Positions 8,003 through 16,779 of a DNA stretch of 64,000 nucleotides are shown here, in pieces (the stretch's first letter is position 1; each line of letters starts with the position of its first letter). Position numbers and translations under genes: made by a program. Location of the stretch: the NCBI RefSeq assembly GCF_900104805.1, contig NZ_LT629751.1:3928501-3992500 (forward strand), written 5' to 3'. The stretch is from Pseudomonas oryzae (lineage in GTDB: Bacteria; Pseudomonadota; Gammaproteobacteria; Pseudomonadales; Pseudomonadaceae). The notes beneath the pieces were generated by a model. It worked only from the letters and a program-made list of their open reading frames with translations, made no database searches and was not told where the DNA came from.

Positions 8003-8115
8003 TCAGTCGGCGGTCATGCGCGCGGCCAGCTCGCGGTCGCGCGGATCGCTCGAGGCGGCCAGGCCTGCGCGCACGCCGTTGCGGTCGTCCTGGCGGAAGG
8101 CGGTGGCAGGTACAT
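8003..8115 (-). pseudogene. Remnant of a PaiB-like FMN-binding protein gene, internally deleted and frameshifted
   Basis: On the minus strand an ATG at 8113-8115 with CGGAGAA upstream starts Met-Tyr-Leu, then after a one-base shift the frame reads P-TAFRQDDR, matching the usual PaiB start (MYxPxxFRxDD). Without a gap it runs directly into [20 protein letters not shown] and a stop at 8003, which resembles the far C-terminus of PaiB proteins (NR-x-x-DR-x-GV-x-x-GL). So almost 180 codons of the middle seem lost and a base is missing in codon 4. PaiB genes are typical neighbours of GNAT genes and MocR regulators, exactly the context here. Identification rests on short matches recalled from the family. 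Confidence 0.55.
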
Positions 8116-8204
8116 GGCGGTTCTCCGGATGCGATGTGCCCATCCTGAACGGGATATTGGTCTGCTGTAAGATCCATTTCACGTCACTTCGATGGGGCCA
8201 ATCC

Positions 8205-9677
8205 ATGCCGTTGCCGCCGCCCCTGCCGGTCGACCTGTCCGGCATCCAGCTCGACCCGCGCCAGGGGCTCGCCCGCCAGCTGTACCTGGCGCTGCGCGAG
8301 CGCATCCTCGACGGCCGCCTACCCGCCGGCGCGCGCCTGCCGGCCAGTCGCGAACTGGCCGGCCTGCTCGGCGTGTCGCGCAACACCGTCACTCGCGCCT
8401 TCGACCAGCTGTACGCCGAGGGCTACGTGGACGGGCGGGTCGGCGCCGGCACCTACGTCAGCGGCAGTGCCGGCGCGTTGCGCCCGCTCGCCGCGCCGGC
8501 CGGCGGCGCTGCGGCGACCCCGGCATTGCGGCACCTGGCGGCGCACCACCTGCCCGCGCCGCCGCCCGGCGCGCCGCGCGCCTTCCGCGTCGGCGTGCCG
8601 GCCTTCGACCTGTTCCCCTTCGAGACCTGGGCGCGGCTGTCGGCGCGTTTCTGGCGCCGCCCCTCGCCGGCGCGCCTGGGTTACGGCGATCCGGCCGGCG
8701 AGGCGCAGCTGCGCGAGCTGATCGCCGCCTACCTGCGCAGCAGCCGCGGCCTGCACTGCGAGCCGGCGCAGATCGTGATCACCTGCGGAGCCCAGCAGGG
8801 CATCGCCCTGTGCGCGCAGTTGCTGGTCGCTCCGGGCGAGCGGGTGGCCGTCGAGGACCCCGGCTACCGCGCCGCCGGTGCGGCCTTCGCCATGGCCGGG
8901 GCGCATCTGCAGGGCATCGCGGTGGATGGCGAGGGCCTGGATGTCGCGGCGCTGGAACGGCTAGGCGATTGCCGGCTGGTCTACGTCACCCCGGCGCACC
9001 AGTACCCCACCGGGGTGACCCTGTCGCTGGCGCGGCGCCTGCAGCTGCTCGACTGGGCCGAGCGCCACGACGGCTGGATCGTCGAGGACGACTACGACGG
9101 CGAGTACCGCTACAGCGGCGCGCCCCTGGCGCCGTTGGCCGCGCTCGATCGCCGCGGCCGGGTGATCCATGTCGGCACCTTCTGCAAGATCGCCTTTCCC
9201 GCCCTGCGCCTCGGCTACCTGGTGCTGCCGCCGGGGCTGGCGCAGCCGTTCGCCCGGCGCCGCGCCTTGGACATGCGCCACTCGGACCTCGGCAGCCAGG
9301 CGGTGATGGCCGAGTTCATCGCCGCCGGGCACTTCCAGCGGCATATCCGCCGCATGCGCGCGGCCGCCCGGCAGCGCCGCGACGCCCTGCTGGCCGGCTG
9401 GCCGCAGGGGATTCCCGGCTGCGCGCCGCTGCCGGCGGTGGAGGCCGGCCTGCACCTGTGCGTGCGGGTCGACGGCCTGGCGCGCGAGCGCGCGCTGCTC
9501 GCCGCGGCGGCGCGGGTCGGCGTCGAGCTGAACGGTCTGAGTCGCTACTGGCTGCCGGATGGCGAGGTGCCGGACGACCGCCGCGCCGGCCTGGTGCTGG
9601 GCTTCGCCGCCGTGCCGGAGGACGAGATCGCCCGCGCCCTGCTGGCGCTGCGCCAGGCCTGGGATGTCGCGGGGTAG
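8205..9677 (+). CDS. MocR/PdxR-type regulator: GntR HTH fused to aminotransferase-like domain
   Basis: 490 residues. Residues 20-90 are a GntR winged helix ([45 protein letters not shown]). From about residue 130 the protein is an aminotransferase class I/II fold, with [13 protein letters not shown] and the PLP lysine in [18 protein letters not shown]. Members bind PLP or an amino-acid adduct as effector and usually regulate a divergent gene. The ATG at 8205 is chosen at the start of family similarity; the open frame extends hundreds of bases upstream without it. The divergent unit is the decayed paiB plus two GNAT genes, so these are the likely targets. Confidence 0.88.
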   Translation: MPLPPPLPVDLSGIQLDPRQGLARQLYLALRERILDGRLPAGARLPASRELAGLLGVSRNTVTRAFDQLYAEGYVDGRVGAGTYVSGSAGALRPLAAPAGGAAATPALRHLAAHHLPAPPPGAPRAFRVGVPAFDLFPFETWARLSARFWRRPSPARLGYGDPAGEAQLRELIAAYLRSSRGLHCEPAQIVITCGAQQGIALCAQLLVAPGERVAVEDPGYRAAGAAFAMAGAHLQGIAVDGEGLDVAALERLGDCRLVYVTPAHQYPTGVTLSLARRLQLLDWAERHDGWIVEDDYDGEYRYSGAPLAPLAALDRRGRVIHVGTFCKIAFPALRLGYLVLPPGLAQPFARRRALDMRHSDLGSQAVMAEFIAAGHFQRHIRRMRAAARQRRDALLAGWPQGIPGCAPLPAVEAGLHLCVRVDGLARERALLAAAARVGVELNGLSRYWLPDGEVPDDRRAGLVLGFAAVPEDEIARALLALRQAWDVAG

Positions 9678-9681
9678 GCGG

Positions 9682-9720
9682 CAAAAAAGAACCCGCGCGG
9701 AAGGAGCACTCCGCGCGGGT
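9682..9720 (-). terminator. Rho-independent terminator, minus strand, distal hairpin after aspA
   Basis: An 11-bp perfect stem (9691-9701 with 9710-9720) is followed on the minus strand by TCTTTTTTG (9682-9690). The U run lies on the minus side, so it serves the aspA transcript, though it may also stop the converging MocR transcript less well. Confidence 0.8.
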
Positions 9721-9725
9721 GTGAA

Positions 9726-9757
9726 GAAATAAAAAAGGGACGAGCCGTAATCGTCCC
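9726..9757 (-). terminator. Second minus-strand terminator after aspA
   Basis: A 7-bp stem GGGACGA/TCGTCCC (9737-9743 with 9751-9757) is followed on the minus strand by TTTTTTATTTC. A further small hairpin (AGGAGGA/TCCTCCT, 9766-9783) lies just before it. The convergent gap 9678-9929 is therefore a stack of hairpins with no gene. Confidence 0.75.
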
Positions 9758-9837
9758 AAGGGCAAAGGAGGACCCGTCCTCCTCGACCGGTGAGTGGCGC
9801 GCGCCGCGCCCGCAGGCGCCGCGCGGCGCAAATGGAT

Positions 9838-9891
9838 CAGGCGTCGCCGGCCGCTTTGTTGTGCCGACAAAAAGAAGGCCGGCGGCGCCTG
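9838..9891 (-). repeat. Large inverted repeat directly downstream of aspA
   Basis: Fifteen-base arms (9838-9852 and 9877-9891) pair with one mismatch and enclose a loop with an inner TTTGT/ACAAA pair and the core CCGACAAAAAG. It is the first structure met by the aspA transcript, 39 bases past its stop. The related element is at 4195-4238. Confidence 0.6.
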
Positions 9892-9929
9892 ATGAGACGG
9901 CGGGCCCGGCGCACGGCCGGGCCGGGAGA

Positions 9930-11354
<1,425 letters not shown>

Positions 11355-11441
11355 GATGGCGTGAGGTTCCGAAGGATGGCGGTGAGCACCGCGACGCCCA
11401 TAGATTAGGGCTCCTGGCCTGGCGGCGGCCAATGCTGTTGC

Positions 11442-11469
11442 TTGCTGGGTCATGCCGAATCGGCATAAT
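11442..11469 (+). promoter_or_regulatory. Shared LysR-type operator and promoter between aspA and its regulator gene
   Basis: ATGCCGA-A-TCGGCAT (11452-11466) is a perfect 15-base palindrome that satisfies the LysR T-N11-A rule (T at 11453, A at 11465). It is embedded in a promoter for the regulator gene, TTGCTG (11442-11447), 16-base spacer, CATAAT (11464-11469). Binding would occlude the regulator's own promoter, the usual autorepression layout, while aspA reads the other way. Confidence 0.65.
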
Positions 11470-11523
11470 GGCGCTGTAACGGCAAATTGACGCCGGCGAC
11501 CCGGCCGGCCCGGCGGAGGCGCG

Positions 11524-12462
11524 ATGAATCTGGAAACCAAATGGCTGGAGGACTTCGTCGCCCTGGCCGCCACCCGCAGCTTTTCGCAGGCGGCGCAAAA
11601 GCGCTTCGTTACCCAGCCGGCGTTCAGCCGGCGCATCCGCTCGCTGGAGGAAGCCCTCGGCCTGACCCTGGTCAACCGCGCGCGCACCCCGGTGGAGCTG
11701 ACCGAGGCCGGCCAGCTGTTCCTGGTCACCGCGCGCAGCGTGGTGGCGCAGATCGGCGAGGCGGTGCGCCACCTGCACGACCTCGAGGGCGACCAGGGCG
11801 AGGTGCTGCAGATCTCCGCCGCCCACTCGCTGACCCTCGGCTTCTTCCCGGCGTGGATCGCCGGCCTGCGCCGCGCCGGTCTGGCGATCAAGAGCCGCCT
11901 GGTGGCGAGCAACGTCGGCGAGGCGGTGCTGGCCCTGCGCGACGGCACCTGCGACCTGATCCTCGCCTACCACGACCCCGACGCCGCCCTGCAGCTCGAC
12001 CCCGAGCTGTTCCCCTCGCTGCACCTGGGTGCCACCGCCATGCTGCCGGTGTGCGCGGTGGACGAGGGCGGCCGCCCGCTGTTCGACCTCGACAGCGGGC
12101 AGAGCGTACCGCTGCTGGCCTACACCGCCGGCGCCTTCCTCGGCCGCTCGGTCAACCTGCTGCTGCGCCAGCGCGCCCTGCGCTCGACCACCGTGTACGA
12201 GACGGCGATGGCCGACAGCCTGAAGAGCATGGCCCTGCAGGGCCTCGGCGTGGCCTGGGTGCCGCGCCTGTCGGTGACCAGCGAACTGGCGCGCGGCGAG
12301 CTGGCGGTGTGCGGCGGCGAGCAGTGGCAGGTGCCGCTGGAGATCCGCCTGTACCGCTGCGCGCTGCTGCACAAGCCAGCGGTCAGGCGGCTGTGGAAGG
12401 TGCTGGAGGAGGGCCAGGCGGCTCCTGCCGGGCTGGCGGAAGGCGTCGTGCCCGGCGGCTGA
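11524..12462 (+). CDS. LysR-family transcriptional regulator, HypT-like, likely regulator of aspA
   Basis: 312 residues. The N-terminal winged helix reads WLEDFVALAATRSFSQAAQKRF then FSRRIRSLEEALGLTLVNR, a standard LysR HTH. The C-terminal part is a periplasmic-binding-protein-like effector domain. The N-terminal wording (LETKWLEDFVALA, FVTQPAFSRRIR) resembles the HypT/YjiE branch of the family. It is divergent from aspA with a palindromic T-N11-A operator between them, so control of aspartase is the best guess; the effector is unknown. Confidence 0.85.
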   Translation: MNLETKWLEDFVALAATRSFSQAAQKRFVTQPAFSRRIRSLEEALGLTLVNRARTPVELTEAGQLFLVTARSVVAQIGEAVRHLHDLEGDQGEVLQISAAHSLTLGFFPAWIAGLRRAGLAIKSRLVASNVGEAVLALRDGTCDLILAYHDPDAALQLDPELFPSLHLGATAMLPVCAVDEGGRPLFDLDSGQSVPLLAYTAGAFLGRSVNLLLRQRALRSTTVYETAMADSLKSMALQGLGVAWVPRLSVTSELARGELAVCGGEQWQVPLEIRLYRCALLHKPAVRRLWKVLEEGQAAPAGLAEGVVPGG

Positions 12463-12497
12463 CGGCGCGCTGCGAGCACCTCTCGGCGTTTCCCGGC

Positions 12498-13811
12498 TCA
12501 GCTGCCGCAGGCGACCTTGCTGGCCCGGGCTGCCGGCTGGGCGGCGCTCGGGGCCGGCGCGGCGCCGTACAGGCCGAAGCGCTCCACCTGCGCCGGGATG
12601 CGCTGCATCAGCACCTTGCCGTGGCGGATGGAGACCCGCACCTGGCCCTGGCTGCGCAGCAGCTCGTAGTCGCTGGGCGCCGAGAGGATCAGCAGGTTGG
12701 CCGGGCGGCCGACCTCGATGCCGTAGCGCTCGCCCAGGTGCAGGGCCCTGGCGCCGTTGTCGGTGACCAGGTCGAGGGCACGCTGCAGGTCCTCGTAGCC
12801 GAGCATGTGGCAGATGTGCAGGCCGGCTTCCAGCACGCGCAGGATGTTGCCGTTGCCCAGCGGGTACCACGGGTCGACGATCGAGTCCTGGGCGAAGCAG
12901 ATGTTCATCCCGGCGCGGTCGATCTCGGCGACGCGGGTCAGGCCGCGGCGCTTCGGGTAGCTGTCCATGCGCCCCTGCAGGTGGATGCTCTCGGTCGGGC
13001 AGGAGATGAAGTTGATCTTCGAGCGCTTGAGCAGGCGGAACAGCTTGTAGCAGTAGGCGTTGTCGTAGGAGCCCATGGCGCAGGTGTGGCTGGCGGTGAC
13101 CCGCTCGCCCATGTCGCGCACCCGCGCCTCCTCGGCCAGCACCTCGAGGAAGCGCGACTGCGGATCGTCGATCTCGTCGCAGTGCACGTCCACCAGTCGG
13201 CCGCTGCGCTCGGCCAGGTCCATGAGGAACTTGACCGAGCTGACGCCCTGGTCGCGGGTGTATTCGAAGTGCGGGATGCCGCCGATCACGTCGGCGCCCA
13301 TGGCCACCGCTTCGGTCATCAGCTCGCGGCCGCCCTTGAACGATTCGATGCCCTCCTGGGGGAAGGCGACGATCTGCAGGTCGACCAGATGACGGGTTTC
13401 CTCGCGCACCTCGAGCATGGCCTTGAGCGCGGCCAGCGACGGGTCGGTCACGTCGACGTGGGTGCGCACGTGCTGGATGCCGTTGTCGACCAGCATGTCG
13501 ATGGTGCGCTTGGCGCGGCTCTTGGTGTCCTCGTGGGTGACCAGCGCCTTGCGCTCGGCCCAGCGCTCGATGCCCTCGAACAGGGTGCCGCTCATGTTCC
13601 AGCTCGGCTCGCCGGCGGTAAGCGCGGCGTCGAGGTGGATGTGCGGCTCGACGAAGGGGGCGGTGACCAGGTTGCCCTCGGCGTCCAGGTCGCCGGCGGC
13701 GAGCGGGGCGATCAGGCCCTGCTGCTCCTCGATGGCGGCAATCAGCTGGCCGTGCAGCTCGATGCGGAACAGGCCGTCACGGCCACGCAGGCGGGCGTTG
13801 ATGATGTTCAT
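12498..13811 (-). CDS. codA: Cytosine deaminase
   Basis: 437 residues of the amidohydrolase superfamily. Metal ligands are visible as PFVEPHIHLDAAL (about residue 55), VDVHCDEIDDPQSR (about residue 205) and ASHTCAMGSYD (about residue 235), with the catalytic FAQDSIVDPWYP near residue 305; all match CodA. It converts cytosine to uracil and ammonia, providing nitrogen. Its ATG overlaps the stop of the upstream PucR-type regulator by four bases (ATGA), and the first gene of the operon is the permease codB. A short C-terminal Ala/Pro extension (about residues 415-437) is not part of the core fold. Isoguanine or other azapurine deamination is a possible side activity. Confidence 0.92.
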   Translation of the reverse strand: MNIINARLRGRDGLFRIELHGQLIAAIEEQQGLIAPLAAGDLDAEGNLVTAPFVEPHIHLDAALTAGEPSWNMSGTLFEGIERWAERKALVTHEDTKSRAKRTIDMLVDNGIQHVRTHVDVTDPSLAALKAMLEVREETRHLVDLQIVAFPQEGIESFKGGRELMTEAVAMGADVIGGIPHFEYTRDQGVSSVKFLMDLAERSGRLVDVHCDEIDDPQSRFLEVLAEEARVRDMGERVTASHTCAMGSYDNAYCYKLFRLLKRSKINFISCPTESIHLQGRMDSYPKRRGLTRVAEIDRAGMNICFAQDSIVDPWYPLGNGNILRVLEAGLHICHMLGYEDLQRALDLVTDNGARALHLGERYGIEVGRPANLLILSAPSDYELLRSQGQVRVSIRHGKVLMQRIPAQVERFGLYGAAPAPSAAQPAARASKVACGS

Positions 13812-15049
13812 GAGTGACTCCGGGAGGGCTGGGTGGAAAACAGGCGACGGATCATCAGCGCGACGGCGATGTCGAGACGCGCGTGGGGATCGTCGAGGCT
13901 GCGCCCGGTGAGCGTCTCGAAACGCTGCAGGCGGTAGCTCAGGGTGTTGCGGTGCACGCCCAGGCGCTGGGCGGCGAGGGCGAGGTTGCCGTTCTCCTGG
14001 GTCCAGGCCTCCAGGGTCGGCAGCAGCACCGGTTCGTGGCGCAGGTCGTCGCCGAGCGCCGCGCCGAGCACCTCGGCGACGAACTGGTCGAGCAGGTGGC
14101 GGTCGCCGATCGCGCCGAGCAGGCGCAGCACCCCCAGCTCGCTGAAGCAGCACAGGCCGAGGCGCTCGGGAAAGCCCTGTGCCGCCTGCAGCGCCTGGCG
14201 CGCCTCGCGCAGTCCCGCGGCATAGCGTTCCGGGCGGTGTGCGCCGCTGCTCAGGCCGAGGAACAGGCGCAGCGGCGCCAGCTCCGTCCTGAGGGCTGCG
14301 AGGAAGTCCACCATTCGCTGGCGGTTGCGCGCCGCGGCCTGGCTGTCGGCACAGGGCAGCAGGGCGATCCAGTGCTCGCCCTGCGGCACCAGCGGCAGTT
14401 CCGCGCCCAGCTCGCTGAGGGCCTGCTGCAGGCTGAGCTGCACGCGCTGGCGCCGGGCCTGCAGCTGCTGCTCGGCCTCGCCGGCGGACTGCGTGGCGAA
14501 CAGCGCCTCGCTGCCCTCCAGCTTGAACAGCGCAATCTGCTGCGGCGCGCTCAGCGACAGCTGCACCGCGTCGGCCCGCTGGTGCAGCAGGTCGAGGGAG
14601 TGGTAGTCGCCCTCGAGCAGCTGCTCCAGCACATGCTGGCGCGAGCGGCCGAGCATCTGCGCCTGCACCAGCGCCGTGCCGATGCTGTGGGTGACCAGCA
14701 CCAGTTTCAGCGCGTAGGGCTGCTCCAGCAGCGGCAGGCCGAGGCGTTCGGCGGCGGCGCTCACCGACTCGGGGATGGCGTGGATGTAGTCCCCGCCGGT
14801 GAGGATCACCAGGCCGGCGCACAGGCTGTCGTGGGCTTCCTGCACCAGGCGCAGCAGGCTGGCCTCGTCGCGCGGGTGGTTGATGCCGGTGACGAACACC
14901 AGCTCGCCGCCCAGCACCCACTCGGCGATGGACTCGTTCTCCGCCACGTAGGGCCAGCTGATCTGGTTGTGCAGGCGGGCCTGCCCGGCCCGCAGGCTCA
15001 GGCTCTCCAGGCCGGGCAGGGCGAGCACGTCGGCGACGCAGAGGCTCAT
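13808..15049 (-). CDS. PucR-family regulator within the cytosine operon
   Basis: 413 residues. The N-terminal part (about residues 1-125) is the PucR domain (VADVLALPGLESLSLRAG, then GGELVFVTGIN and LVILTGGDYIHAIPE), and the C-terminus is the PucR HTH (NGNLALAAQRLGVHRNTLSY followed by RLQRFE). PucR regulators act on purine or other nitrogen-source catabolism. The gene sits between codB and codA and overlaps each by four bases (ATGA at both junctions), so it is co-translated with the transporter and deaminase it presumably controls. The operon promoter carries a palindrome at 16401-16417 that could be its site. Confidence 0.85.
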   Translation of the reverse strand: MSLCVADVLALPGLESLSLRAGQARLHNQISWPYVAENESIAEWVLGGELVFVTGINHPRDEASLLRLVQEAHDSLCAGLVILTGGDYIHAIPESVSAAAERLGLPLLEQPYALKLVLVTHSIGTALVQAQMLGRSRQHVLEQLLEGDYHSLDLLHQRADAVQLSLSAPQQIALFKLEGSEALFATQSAGEAEQQLQARRQRVQLSLQQALSELGAELPLVPQGEHWIALLPCADSQAAARNRQRMVDFLAALRTELAPLRLFLGLSSGAHRPERYAAGLREARQALQAAQGFPERLGLCCFSELGVLRLLGAIGDRHLLDQFVAEVLGAALGDDLRHEPVLLPTLEAWTQENGNLALAAQRLGVHRNTLSYRLQRFETLTGRSLDDPHARLDIAVALMIRRLFSTQPSRSHS

Positions 15050-16314
15050 GCGCTGGGCACCTCGACGCGCTGGGCCAGGGCGATGCGGCGGATCTCGTAA
15101 AGGGCGATGTAGCTGAAGAAGGCCGCGGCGATGCCGGCGATGGGCGCCAGCCAGGGCGAGACGTAGGCGCAGGCCACGCCGATGGCGTAGGCACTGAGGC
15201 CCAGCAGGTTGAACTTCGGCAGGCTGGCCTCGGCGAGCTTCGGATAGCGGCCCTTATGGGCATGGAAGTAGTCGGCCATGATCACCCCGCCCAGCGGCGG
15301 AATCACCGAGCCGAGCAGGATCAGGAAGGGAATCAGCATCTCGTACATGCCGCCGATGGCCAGCAGGGTGCCGATGGCGGCGCCGCACAGGGTGATGGTC
15401 TTGCGGCGATCGCTGCGCACCAGGTTGCAGCCGGCGGCGGCGAAGTTGTAGATGGTGTTGTCCTGGGTGGTCCAGATGTTGAGGAACAGCAGCACCACCG
15501 CGGCCATCGACAGCCCCTGCAGGACCAGCACTTCGACGACGTCCGGCTGCTGGTAGATGATCGCGCCGTAGGCGCCGGTGACGATCATCAGGCCGTTGCC
15601 GATGAAGAAGCCGAACAGGCTGGAGAGCACCGCCACCCGGCCGCTCCTGGCGAAGCGGGTCCAGTTGGTGGCCTGGATGGCGCCGCTGACGAAGGTGCCG
15701 AAGACCATGGTGATGGCCATGTTCAGGCTCATGCTTTCCTGCGGCTGCACGGCCAGCAGCCGGTCCAGCCCGCCGATGTCGCGGGTGGCGATCCACAGCG
15801 AGATGCCCAGCAGGATCAGCATCGCCGGCACGGCGAAGCGCGACAGGAGGTCCATGCCCTTGTAGCCGATGTAGGCGGTCAGGCAGAAGCCGAAGCCGAA
15901 CAGCACCATCAGCGGGATGGTCCAGCCTTGCGCCAGGCCGAGCAGCTTGACCAGCACGATGGCGATGGTCGCGGTGCCCCAGGCGTACCAGCCGATCTGG
16001 GTGAAGCCGAGCAGGACGTCGGACAGCTTGCTGCCCAGCTCGCCGAAGCAGAAACGGCCCATCAGCACCGAGTTCAGGCCGCTGCGACAGGCGATCAGGC
16101 CGAGCACCGCCGCATACAGGCCGAGCAGGCAATTGCCCAGCACCGCCGCCCACAGCATGGTCTTGAAGTCGAACGCCAGGCCGATCTTGCCGCCGGCGAA
16201 CATGGTGGCGGTGAAGAAGGTGAAGCCGAACAGCAGGAGGGTGGTGGACCACAGCCCCTGGCGCGCGCCGGCGGGCACTTCGCTGAGGGGGAAGTCACTG
16301 TCTGTCTGGGTCAT
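15046..16314 (-). CDS. codB: Cytosine permease
   Basis: 422 residues, about twelve membrane helices, of the nucleobase:cation symporter-1 family. Landmarks include GFTFFTATMFAGGKIGLAF in helix 1, QIGWYAWGTATIAIV in helix 3, VSGAIQATNWTRFARSG in the middle and NIWTTQDNTIYNFAAAGCN, all as in CodB. It imports cytosine with a cation. It is the first gene of codB-pucR-codA and overlaps the regulator by four bases. A sigma-54 type promoter lies 39-54 bases upstream of the ATG, in keeping with nitrogen-controlled expression. Confidence 0.92.
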   Translation of the reverse strand: MTQTDSDFPLSEVPAGARQGLWSTTLLLFGFTFFTATMFAGGKIGLAFDFKTMLWAAVLGNCLLGLYAAVLGLIACRSGLNSVLMGRFCFGELGSKLSDVLLGFTQIGWYAWGTATIAIVLVKLLGLAQGWTIPLMVLFGFGFCLTAYIGYKGMDLLSRFAVPAMLILLGISLWIATRDIGGLDRLLAVQPQESMSLNMAITMVFGTFVSGAIQATNWTRFARSGRVAVLSSLFGFFIGNGLMIVTGAYGAIIYQQPDVVEVLVLQGLSMAAVVLLFLNIWTTQDNTIYNFAAAGCNLVRSDRRKTITLCGAAIGTLLAIGGMYEMLIPFLILLGSVIPPLGGVIMADYFHAHKGRYPKLAEASLPKFNLLGLSAYAIGVACAYVSPWLAPIAGIAAAFFSYIALYEIRRIALAQRVEVPSA

Positions 16315-16352
16315 GACGGGTGCTCCGTAATGGGTGGGGATACGGAGTCTTT

Positions 16353-16368
16353 TGCGAAGGCCGTGCCA
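16353..16368 (-). promoter_or_regulatory. Sigma-54 (RpoN) promoter for codB-pucR-codA
   Basis: Read on the minus strand, TGGCACG-N4-TCGCA matches the -24/-12 consensus TGGCACG-N4-TTGCA with one change. The invariant GG and GC are ten bases apart as required. It points at codB and lies at a normal leader distance from it. Confidence 0.7.
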
Positions 16369-16400
16369 GGTCGGGAATTCGGCGTTGTGCCTCAGTGGTT

Positions 16401-16417
16401 TTGTGCAGGTTGCACAA
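16401..16417 (-). promoter_or_regulatory. Palindrome upstream of the codB sigma-54 promoter
   Basis: TTGTGCA-GGT-TGCACAA is a perfect 7+7 inverted repeat. It lies about 33-64 bases upstream of the -24 element, where an activator would sit. PucR or another nitrogen regulator is the natural candidate; the half-site does not match the usual NtrC box. Confidence 0.55.
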
Positions 16418-16779
16418 AGAATTGGCCGTTTATCGGTATCTTCTCCGCTGTTTTACGGTCATTTCCGACAAGGTGCTTCGCCGTGGGGCGGGGTGGTGGC
16501 TTTTTGCACCAATTCGGGAAGGATGGGTGGTCGTCGTCAGATGGGGCTCGGCGTTGCCTGGGAATCGCGCCTGTTGGCGAGCTGGCGGGGTGCGACGGCA
16601 GAGGTCGGTGCTGGAGAAGAGGCAAGGCAGGGTAGGCGCGTTGTTCGCCGCGGCTTTTTTCCACATGGCGTAGACATCGGGGGCTGCCCCGCTTTTTCCT
16701 GGAAACCAGAGGCGTTTAATCGACCTCTCTTGCCGAAGTGATACGATCCAGACTCCACCCACCCAAGGACGAGTGCTTC

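Larger units (their letters stand above)
16315..16779. other. 465-base intergenic region between codB and the orphan nuclease gene
   Basis: The left third carries the codB promoter elements. From about 16420 to 16780 the sequence is less GC-rich than the neighbouring chromosome and I find no supportable gene, repeat or RNA in it. A ribosome site AAGGA at 16764-16768 serves the nuclease gene. Confidence 0.6.

Noticed and set aside
9691-9720. Terminator of the MocR gene
   Set aside because: On the plus strand the stem is followed by GTGAAG rather than a T run; the T run lies on the minus strand, so it belongs to aspA.
16401-16417. NtrC binding site upstream of codB
   Set aside because: The half-site TTGTGCA/TGCACAA has GTGC before GCAC, the opposite order of the usual NtrC box (GCAC...GTGC), so I call it only a palindrome.
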